From positions 1 through 46,355 of the forward strand of contig NCCR01000009.1 in NCBI GenBank assembly GCA_002279765.1: a DNA stretch of 46,355 nt. Direction: 5' to 3'. The translations under genes were made by a program, and so were the position numbers. Within the stretch, counting starts at the first letter, position 1. Every line of letters starts with the position of its first letter. The notes under the pieces were generated by a model. That model did no database searches, had not been told where the DNA came from, and was given only the letters and a program-made list of their open reading frames with translations. Source of the DNA: Verrucomicrobia bacterium 12-59-8 (GTDB taxonomy: Bacteria > Verrucomicrobiota > Verrucomicrobiae > Verrucomicrobiales > Verrucomicrobiaceae). Positions 40,955 through 46,355 of the stretch are shown one piece after another.

Positions 40955-41370
40955 AGCCCATCACCGTCCTGATCGCGGATGACCACACCATCGTCCGTGA
41001 AGGACTGCGTGCCCTGCTCTCCCTCGAGACTGACATGGAAGTCGTCGGAGAGGCCGCAAACGGGCATCAGGCCGTCGCCTTCGCCAACAAGCTCGCCCCG
41101 GATGTCGTCGTCATGGATCTCTCCATGCCGCTGCTAAGCGGTCTGGACGCCATATCACGGATTCGGGAATGCACGCCAGCCTCCACCAAGATACTGGTAC
41201 TTTCATCTTACGACGAGCACGACTACGTTCAGCAAGCCAGATCGCTGGGGGCCTCGGGATATTTGGTCAAGCAAAGCGACGCGCACGCGCTCGCCACTGC
41301 GATCCGCGAAATTCATCAAGGCCACGTTTACTTCAAGCCCATTCAACCCGCCACCCTGCAACACCCATGA
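40945..41370 (+). CDS. NarL-type receiver domain without DNA-binding domain
   Basis: The 141 residues form a complete receiver: acidic pocket ADDH (11-14), phospho-acceptor Asp58 (VVVMDLSMPLLSG), the Thr/Ser switch in LVLSSYDEHDY, and conserved Lys109 (GYLVKQ). It ends FKPIQPATLQHP just where a LuxR-type helix-turn-helix would follow. By sequence it is a NarL/FixJ receiver that lost its output domain. It may serve as a phosphate sink or a competing partner for the kinases upstream. It overlaps the full regulator gene by 4 bp. Confidence 0.88.
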   Translation: MSMKPITVLIADDHTIVREGLRALLSLETDMEVVGEAANGHQAVAFANKLAPDVVVMDLSMPLLSGLDAISRIRECTPASTKILVLSSYDEHDYVQQARSLGASGYLVKQSDAHALATAIREIHQGHVYFKPIQPATLQHP

Positions 41371-42044
41371 GTTCCATCACCGTCATGCTCGCTGAAGACC
41401 ACCAGATCGTCCGCGAAGGACTACGGGCCATGTTAAATCTGGAAACTGACATCAAGGTCATCAGCGAAGTTGAGAATGGCCGGCAGGCCGTGGAACTCGT
41501 CGCCAAAGCGCGACCCGACGTTGTGGTCATGGACATCGCCATGCCGCTGCTCAACGGCATGGAGGCCACGCGGCAGATCCTCCAGGCTTTTCCCGGCACC
41601 AAGGTGCTGATTCTCTCCGCCCACAGCGATGATGCCTACGTCGCCATGGTCATGGCCATCGGTGCTTCGGGCTATCTCATCAAACAAACCGCCGCACACG
41701 TGCTGCCTGAGGCGATTCGTGCCGTCCATCAAGGGAAGACCTATTTCAGCCCCATCATTGCCAAACGCCGCAATCACCAAAAGCAGAAGGAACGTGACCA
41801 GGGCGAACTGCCGGGCAAGGCCGCGCCCACTCTCAGCGCACGGGAGATGGAGGTGCTCCAGCTCATTGCGGAAGGTAAGGCCAACAAGGAAACGGCGGAT
41901 GTGCTGCATATCAGCGTCAAGACGGTCGAAAAGCACCGCCAGAGCCTGATGGACAAGCTCAACATCCACGACACCGCTGGCCTTACCCGCTACGCCATTT
42001 CCACGGGCATCATTGAGAACAGCGTGCAGGTCACGATTGTCTGA
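41367..42044 (+). CDS. NarL/FixJ response regulator with LuxR-type helix-turn-helix
   Basis: The 225-residue protein is the only complete DNA-binding regulator in the window. Receiver: acidic AEDH (9-12), phospho-acceptor Asp56 (VVVMDIAMPLLNG), Lys106 (GYLIKQ). A basic linker (about 133-152, RRNHQKQKERDQ) precedes the LuxR-type HTH (156-212; LSAREMEVLQLIAEGKANKE, VKTVEKHRQSLMDKLNI). HisKA_3 kinases are the known partners of this class, and three such genes lie directly upstream in the same operon. The operon carries the island palindrome (36978), so the protein is the leading candidate to bind all 14 copies and to control its own synthesis (inference). Confidence 0.95.
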   Translation: MSSITVMLAEDHQIVREGLRAMLNLETDIKVISEVENGRQAVELVAKARPDVVVMDIAMPLLNGMEATRQILQAFPGTKVLILSAHSDDAYVAMVMAIGASGYLIKQTAAHVLPEAIRAVHQGKTYFSPIIAKRRNHQKQKERDQGELPGKAAPTLSAREMEVLQLIAEGKANKETADVLHISVKTVEKHRQSLMDKLNIHDTAGLTRYAISTGIIENSVQVTIV

Positions 42045-42059
42045 ACCCGCGGAGGTTTC

Positions 42060-42076
42060 TTGGGGTGAAGACCCCA
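42060..42076 (+). promoter_or_regulatory. Island palindrome, site 13 (DUF2934-CheB operon)
   Basis: TGGGGTGAAGACCCCAT is a near-perfect palindrome (TGGGGT, 4-nt spacer, ACCCCA). It begins 15 bp after the regulator's stop and lies 38 nt before the ATG at 42115. TATCCG, 12-17 nt past the edge, is the closest -10-like sequence and is nearer than at other sites. Confidence 0.75.
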
Positions 42077-42114
42077 TGGTGAACTCTGTATCCGCATTGG
42101 ATGCTGGAGGTCCC

Positions 42115-42339
42115 ATGACACATAGCCTAGCATCCGAAGCGCGTCATCCTCCAGCCGCAGGTCACGACTCCGTGACGACACGATTGCCGCAGGAAGCCTT
42201 TGTTCCTGCCGCAGATGCGGTGGCACGCCGGGCCTACCTCTACTTTGAAAACCACGGCGTTGCCAACGGCCGTGATTTGCAGGACTGGCTCCAGGCCGAG
42301 GCAGAACTGACCGCAGAGTGGAAGATCGCCGGCAAGTGA
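42115..42339 (+). CDS. DUF2934 domain protein
   Basis: From the ATG at 42115 it encodes 74 residues. A GGAGGT Shine-Dalgarno sequence (42106-42111) supports this start over the longer frame. Residues about 30-68 match DUF2934 well: VARRAYLYFENHGVANGRDL then QDWLQAEAELTAEW. This short helical domain often occurs in small proteins of environmental bacteria and has no known function. It is followed by a stand-alone CheB gene 20 bp downstream. Confidence 0.85.
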   Translation: MTHSLASEARHPPAAGHDSVTTRLPQEAFVPAADAVARRAYLYFENHGVANGRDLQDWLQAEAELTAEWKIAGK

Positions 42340-42359
42340 GCACCGGAACCATATGCTAC

Positions 42360-42962
42360 ATGAATGCCCCTCCCTGTGAACCGGCCCAGAGCGTCATTGC
42401 CATGGCCGCCTCAGCCGGCGGCTTGAAGGCTTTATCCGTCATTCTGGGCGGCCTGCCGGCAGGTTTCCCGGCCGCCATCGCCATCGTGATGCATCTTTCG
42501 CCCGTCCACAAAAGCCTCCTGGCAGAGATTTTAAGCAGCCGCTCGCTGTTGAAAGTTCAGCAGGCGCAGACCGGCGATATCCTGTGTCATTCGAATGTGT
42601 TTGTCGCCCCACCCAATCAGCACATGTCCGTCGTCAAAAGCGGTCGCATTAAGCTCTCCTCCCCAGATGCGGCAAAAGTTCATTTTGCCCGTCCGTCCGC
42701 CGAGCCGTTGTTTGCCTCCGTGGCGGCCGTTTATCAAACGCATGCCGTTGCGGTGGTTCTCACTGGAGGCGATGGTGATGGCTCATTCGGAGTGCAGATC
42801 ATAAAAGCAAACGGCGGAAAGGTCATCGCTCAGGACCGGCCCACGTCGCGGGATTTCAGCATGCCGCAGACTTCGATCGCCACCGGCGATGTCGATTTCA
42901 TCCTTCCGCTGAACGAGATTGCCCCGATGCTGATCGAGTTGATTCTTCCAGGTCAGGCGTGA
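42360..42962 (+). CDS. Stand-alone CheB-type methylesterase domain
   Basis: The 200-residue protein consists of a CheB catalytic domain only. Ser in MAASAGGLKALS, His in IVMHLSPVHKSLL and Asp in VVLTGGDGDGSFGVQIIKA correspond to the catalytic triad; VFVAPPNQHMSV is the conserved loop. LTGGDGDG replaces the usual LTGMGxDG. It has no receiver domain and no partner receptor genes nearby, so a chemotaxis role is unlikely. Together with the CheB-CheR fusion at 30402 it suggests protein-methylation control of an unknown transducer. The ATG is at 42360. Confidence 0.88.
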   Translation: MNAPPCEPAQSVIAMAASAGGLKALSVILGGLPAGFPAAIAIVMHLSPVHKSLLAEILSSRSLLKVQQAQTGDILCHSNVFVAPPNQHMSVVKSGRIKLSSPDAAKVHFARPSAEPLFASVAAVYQTHAVAVVLTGGDGDGSFGVQIIKANGGKVIAQDRPTSRDFSMPQTSIATGDVDFILPLNEIAPMLIELILPGQA

Positions 42963-42991
42963 AGCCTTGGAAGGCCGCACCTGTGTGTGAA

Positions 42992-43008
42992 TGGGTAGTA
43001 CACCCCAT
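42992..43008 (+). promoter_or_regulatory. Island palindrome, site 14 (kinase 43045 operon)
   Basis: TGGGTAGTACACCCCAT faces the kinase gene, whose ATG is 36 nt away. The left arm is TGGGT, a weaker half-site. No clear TA-rich -10 is seen at the usual place (CAGACACC). Confidence 0.65.
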
Positions 43009-43044
43009 GGCTCTTGCGCACAGAGCAGACACCTTGCGTCCTCC

Positions 43045-44223
43045 ATGACTTCCAAGGAAGATTTATCCGCGCAGTTCCCCGAGCCAGATGCCGCGCTACG
43101 TGTTTCTGAGCTCAGCTACCGGCGGCTGTTTGAAGCGGCGCGCGATGGCATTCTGATCCTGGAAATTGATGAGGGACGAATCACGGACGTGAACCCGTTT
43201 CTGACCGAGTTGCTGGGATTTTCACACGCTGAGATGGTCGGCCAAACCGTCGGCGAACTCAGCCCCTTCAGGGACATCGAGTCTAATCAAATCATGCTGA
43301 AGCGGCTTCAGAATCATGGCTATGTCCGGTATGAAAACCTGCCGCTGGAAACCTGTGATGGCCGCCATATTGCGGTGGAGTTTGTCAGCAACGTTTATCA
43401 GGCCGGCGACCACAAGGTGATTCAGTGCAACATCCGTGACATCACAGCGCGCAAGCACGCGGAGGATGAAATTCGCCGGCTCAATGCGGAGCTAGAGCAG
43501 CGCGTCACGGAACGCACCGCGCAGTTGCAGGCTGCCAACCGGGAGCTGGAGGCTTTCAGCTACTCGGTCTCCCACGATCTGCGTGCGCCGCTCCGCCATA
43601 TCATGGGTTTTGTGGAACTGCTGCAGCAAGACGCCGGGCCGACTCTGTCTGAAAGCAGCCTGCGCCACCTCAGCACGGTGTCCCAGGCGGCGAAACGCAT
43701 GGGCGCTTTGATCGATGACCTGCTGGCCTTCTCCCGCATCGGACAGGCCGGAATGGAAAAGCAGGAATGCAGTCTCGATGAACTGGTGCGCGAAACGATG
43801 GGTGACTTTCACAAGGAGACCACCAAACGCAACATTGACTGGCGGATCCATCCTCTGCCGCCGGTGTGGGGAAACCCCGCCCTGCTGCGCATGGCGCTGG
43901 TTAATCTGATCTCCAATGCCGTGAAGTTCACCAGCGAACGCGCTGAAACCCACATCGAGATCGGTGGCTCCCGTGTCGGTGAGGATGAAATCGTCGTCTT
44001 CGTACGCGACAATGGCGCGGGATTTGATCCGCGTTACGCCGACAAGCTCTTCGGCGTGTTTCAGCGCCTGCACAGTCAGGACAAATTCGAAGGCACGGGC
44101 ATTGGCCTGGCCAACGTTCAGCGCATCATTCACCGGCACGGCGGCCGGGTGTGGGCGGATGGCGTGGAGGACGGCGGCGCAACTTTTTACTTCTCCATTC
44201 CCACTCAACCCATCCCGGCATGA
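43045..44223 (+). CDS. PAS-HisKA sensor histidine kinase (phytochrome-type kinase core)
   Basis: The 392 residues contain one PAS domain (about 20-145; RRLFEAARDGILILEIDEGR, ending CNIRDITARKHAE), a coiled coil (RLNAELEQRVTERTAQLQAA), a HisKA domain with the acceptor His in FSYSVSHDLRAPLRHIMGF, and a HATPase (LVNLISNAVKFTSE, VRDNGAGFDPRY, GTGIGLANVQRIIHRHGG). The kinase core belongs to the family linked with small Rcp1-like receivers, unlike the HisKA_3 kinases upstream. It overlaps the Rcp-like receiver gene that follows by 4 bp, giving a plausible cognate pair. Confidence 0.93.
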   Translation: MTSKEDLSAQFPEPDAALRVSELSYRRLFEAARDGILILEIDEGRITDVNPFLTELLGFSHAEMVGQTVGELSPFRDIESNQIMLKRLQNHGYVRYENLPLETCDGRHIAVEFVSNVYQAGDHKVIQCNIRDITARKHAEDEIRRLNAELEQRVTERTAQLQAANRELEAFSYSVSHDLRAPLRHIMGFVELLQQDAGPTLSESSLRHLSTVSQAAKRMGALIDDLLAFSRIGQAGMEKQECSLDELVRETMGDFHKETTKRNIDWRIHPLPPVWGNPALLRMALVNLISNAVKFTSERAETHIEIGGSRVGEDEIVVFVRDNGAGFDPRYADKLFGVFQRLHSQDKFEGTGIGLANVQRIIHRHGGRVWADGVEDGGATFYFSIPTQPIPA

Positions 44224-44687
44224 TGACTGAACCTGAAACACTCAAGAGCATTCTGCTGGTGGAAGACGACCTACAGGATGTGCAGCTCATGCTGGCGGCG
44301 CTGGAACAGCACCATCTGGCGGATCAGGTGTTCGTGGTTCACGACGGCGCCGAAGCTCTGGATTATTTGTACTATCGGGGTGAGTTCGAGCACCGCATCC
44401 GCAGCTGTCCAGTTCTGGTCCTGCTGGATCTCAAAATGCCGAAGATCAACGGGCTGGAAGTCCTGAAGATCATCAAGGCCGACGAGCTGCTCAAGGCCAT
44501 CCCCGTCGTAGTACTGTCTTCCTCACGCGAAACCGCCGATGTGACCGAATGCTACCGCCACGGGGTGAATGGCTACGTCGTGAAGGCCGTGGATTACCAG
44601 GGATTCATGACCTCCGTCCGGCAGATCGGCGCCTTCTGGGGAAAGCTTAATGAGCCATCGCCATCCTTACGAGCAGAGCACCCATGA
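44220..44687 (+). CDS. Rcp1-like single-domain response regulator
   Basis: The 155-residue receiver starts ILLVEDDLQDVQLMLAALEQ. It has the Rcp-type motif VVHDGAEALDYLYYRGEF, phospho-acceptor Asp in VLLDLKMPKINGLEVL, the switch Ser in VVVLSSSRETADV, and GVNGYVVKAVDYQGF with the conserved Lys. Such receivers lack an output domain and receive phosphate from phytochrome-like or PAS-HisKA kinases. The ATG at 44220 overlaps the kinase stop. A close paralogue with a nonsense codon lies at 45011. Confidence 0.93.
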   Translation: MMTEPETLKSILLVEDDLQDVQLMLAALEQHHLADQVFVVHDGAEALDYLYYRGEFEHRIRSCPVLVLLDLKMPKINGLEVLKIIKADELLKAIPVVVLSSSRETADVTECYRHGVNGYVVKAVDYQGFMTSVRQIGAFWGKLNEPSPSLRAEHP

Positions 44688-45010
44688 CATCCGTATCAGG
44701 GAGTGGCTGCGTCAAGTCCAGCTTGGATTGCACATCTAAGGCGATACTTATGTGATTTATGTGTCTATTGTCATAGAACGCCCGCAGGCTCTCTAAGTAT
44801 GCTACAACCATGAATACCCAAGAGTCTTCCAACCACCGCCAAGAACTCACTTCATATCCTAATCGGTAATGTCAGCGCGGCGGCAGAGCAGCCTGATGCT
44901 AATGAGCATTTGCAAAGTGGTCCGTGGTTCTTTGTCTCTCGACAGGCCCGCGTTGGTGTGCCGTGAAGTGCATCATCCATTGACTCATCCTTAAACCCAA
45001 CGGAGACCTC
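44688..45010. other. Intergenic region before the second receiver gene
   Basis: These 323 bp hold no gene I can support. The centre (about 44740-44830) is AT-rich for this genome and includes TTATGTGATTTATGTG, so a promoter for the downstream unit could lie here. No island palindrome is present. A short 19-codon frame at 44810 and an antisense frame have no recognisable content. Confidence 0.5.
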
Positions 45011-45523
45011 ATGGCCCCTGAACCCACCACCATTAAAAACATCCTTCTCGTCGAGGACGATCCCCGCGATGTGGAACTGACTCTGGCCGCGCTGGAAGAG
45101 CACCATCTGGCCAACAAAGTTTTCGTCGTCTAGGACGGTGCCGAGGCGCTGGACTATCTGTTCCGCCGGGGGAAATTCCAGGACCGCGTCGGTGGGGATC
45201 CCATTTTCGTGCTGCTCGACAACAAGACGCCGAAGGTCAGCGGACTTGAAGTGCTGAAAGTCATGAAGGCCGACGCACGTTTGAAGAAGGTTCCCGTCGT
45301 GGCGCTCACCTCCTCGGGTGAAACGCCGGACCTCCATGAGTTCTACCAGCAAGGCGTCAATTCCTATGTGGTAAAGCCTGTGGATTTCACCGAGTTCATG
45401 AAGGTAGTCAGGCGGCTCGGCGTCTTCTGGGCGGCGGTCAATGAACCACCACCGCCAGAGAAAAACCCGGCGATGTCAGGCAATGAAACCATCAGCCTCG
45501 GAAAGAAAGAGGCGAAAAAATGA
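45011..45523 (+). pseudogene. Rcp1-like response regulator interrupted by TAG
   Basis: Full length would be 170 residues. It starts KNILLVEDDPRDVELTLAAL, and after KVFVV a TAG (45131-45133, codon 41) replaces the residue that is His in the paralogue at 44220 (VVHDGAEALDYL). The frame then continues with DGAEALDYLFRRGKF, VLLDNKTPKVSGLEVL (acceptor Asp kept, but DNKT in place of DLKM), SSGETPDLHEF and VNSYVVKPVDFTEF. The rest is intact, so the lesion is recent or a sequencing error. The distal part overlaps the next gene by 4 bp. Confidence 0.8.
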
Positions 45524-46355
45524 ATTCACCTCTTCGCATCCTGCACCTTGAAGACAACGCCGCTGATGCCGCGCTCATTCTCTACACGCTGAAAGCAGGA
45601 GGCATCGCTTGTGCGATCACCTGCGTGCATAACCACGCTGAGTTTGTGCGGCACTCGAACGCGGCGGCCTTGATCTCATCCTCTCGGATTACACGCTTCC
45701 TGCCTTCGATGGCCTCTCCGCCATCGCCGCCGTGCGTGCGCAATGGCCTGACCTGCCGGTCATTCTGGTGTCTGGCACTGTGGGCGAAGATTTCGCCATC
45801 GATTCTCTCAAAAGTGGCGCGACAGGTTATGTCCTGAAGTCTCGGCTCTCCCGGCTCGTTCCAGCGGTGCGCCGTGCCATGCAGGAGGTCGAGGAGCGGA
45901 CCGAACGCCGACGGCTGGAGGCGCAGTTCATCGAGGCGCAAAAAATGGAGGTCATCGGCCAGCTTGCCGCTGGTGTGGCGCATGACTTTAACAACATCCT
46001 CGGCGTCATCATGGGCTACAGCGACATCATGCTGATGAAGCTCCCTCCTGCAGACCCCCTGCGCAATTATGTCGGAGAAATTCGGCGGGCATCAGAACGT
46101 GCCACCGGGCTGACTCTGCAGCTCCTCGTGTTTGGCCGCAAACAGATGGTTCAGCCTGCCGTCATTGATCTCAATATCGTGCTGCGGGATCTCGAACAAA
46201 TGCTGGAGCGGCTCATCGACGAAAACATCGAGCTGACGATCCTTCCTTGCACTCACCCTGGCCGCATCATAGCCGAGCCGGCTACATCGGGCAGGTGCTG
46301 ATGAATCTGGTCGTCAACGCCCGCGATGCCATGTCGGACGGCGGCAAGCTAACCA
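45520..46355 (+). pseudogene. Receiver-histidine kinase hybrid, two apparent frameshifts (3' end outside window)
   Basis: The start (LRILHLEDNAADAALILYTL) is a receiver. After AEFVR at about 45650 homology moves to another frame, which reads ALERGGLDLILSDYTLPAFD and continues through VSGTVGEDFAIDSLKSGATG and YVLKSRLSRLVPAVRRAM. A HisKA domain follows (KMEVIGQLAAGVAHDFNNIL). Near 46276-46280 a second shift is needed to reach YIGQVLMNLVVNARDAMSDG, the N-box of the ATPase domain. Each break is explained by loss of one G in a short G run (GTGCGG-GCAC and GAGCCG-GGC). The intact protein would be a receiver-led hybrid kinase of the AHDFNN class. Confidence 0.8.

Noticed and set aside
8148..43008. 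The repeated palindrome as a CRISPR array or a REP/MITE family
   Set aside because: Copies are single, widely spaced, 16-18 bp, without spacers or flanking conserved sequence, and are oriented relative to starts of genes.
10466..45133. TAG as a recoded sense codon (pyrrolysine, or a stop-to-amino-acid genetic code)
   Set aside because: TAG terminates the genes ending at 21005 and 25773, and the third lesion in the island (dodecin) is TAA, so genome-wide recoding does not fit.
44852..45352. 166-residue antisense frame over the broken receiver gene
   Set aside because: It has no recognisable motif and mirrors the third-position pattern of the receiver, which is plainly homologous to its neighbour on the plus strand.
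1..46355. tRNA, rRNA and insertion sequences
   Set aside because: I looked for tRNA-like cloverleaf ends, rRNA stretches and transposase motifs and saw none that I could support by eye.

Overview
The window is GC-rich bacterial chromosome from a Gram-negative organism: it encodes an Mla-type lipid transporter, lipoproteins and an outer-membrane beta-barrel. Gene content, few strong Shine-Dalgarno sites and several TTG starts fit a Verrucomicrobiota-like (PVC) bacterium. That assignment is an inference; there is no rRNA or other phylogenetic marker here.

Layout. 1-1.95 kb is the edge of a phage structural module (major capsid, scaffold-like protein). From 2.3 to 46.4 kb there is one long accessory/stress island. 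2.3-8.1 kb (minus): phosphoketolase, DUF2254 membrane protein, PRC-barrel protein, YihY/BrkB. 8.2-12.3 kb (minus): broken dodecin, 41-aa membrane peptide, DUF302 protein, membrane protein, Cu-type P-ATPase whose YHS domain is cut off by an amber codon. 12.5-16.0 kb (plus): MlaE-MlaF-MlaD-PqiC-like transporter. 16.0-20.7 kb (minus): oxidoreductase, flavin reductase, RpiB, glucan phosphorylase. 21.0-21.9 kb: DUF2934-like protein and a Cys-containing membrane protein. 22.0-26.5 kb (minus): second PRC-barrel protein, aldehyde dehydrogenase, SDR, NAD(P)HX repair enzyme. 26.6-28.1 kb (minus): small protein and acetate kinase. 28.3-33.1 kb (minus): CheB-CheR-PAS fusion and a PAS histidine kinase. 33.2-36.7 kb: small envelope and stress proteins. 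37.1-46.4 kb (plus): a signalling array of five histidine kinases, five receiver proteins and a stand-alone CheB, several of them truncated or broken.

The unifying feature is a 16-18 bp imperfect palindrome, consensus TAGGGTTTCACCCCATGG read toward the gene it precedes. I find 14 copies, all between genes. They lie upstream of nearly every transcription unit from the phosphoketolase to the kinase at 43 kb, usually with the ACCCCAT half nearest the gene. A TA-rich -10-like element often follows about 22-28 nt further on, so at several genes the transcript may start at or very near the AUG. The G-rich/C-rich palindrome resembles in architecture the sites of NarL/FixJ regulators such as DosR. 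The only complete NarL-type regulator here (41367-42044) sits in an operon that itself carries a copy, so it is the best candidate for the binding protein and may be autoregulated.

How it works together (inference): the island looks like a low-energy or low-oxygen survival regulon. Glucan phosphorylase mobilises stored glucan, RpiB interconverts pentose phosphates, phosphoketolase makes acetyl phosphate directly, and acetate kinase turns that into ATP without phosphotransacetylase. Envelope maintenance, metal export, redox enzymes and NAD(P)HX repair are co-regulated. Several members show frameshifts, nonsense codons or internal deletions, indicating either decay of the island or residual sequencing error.
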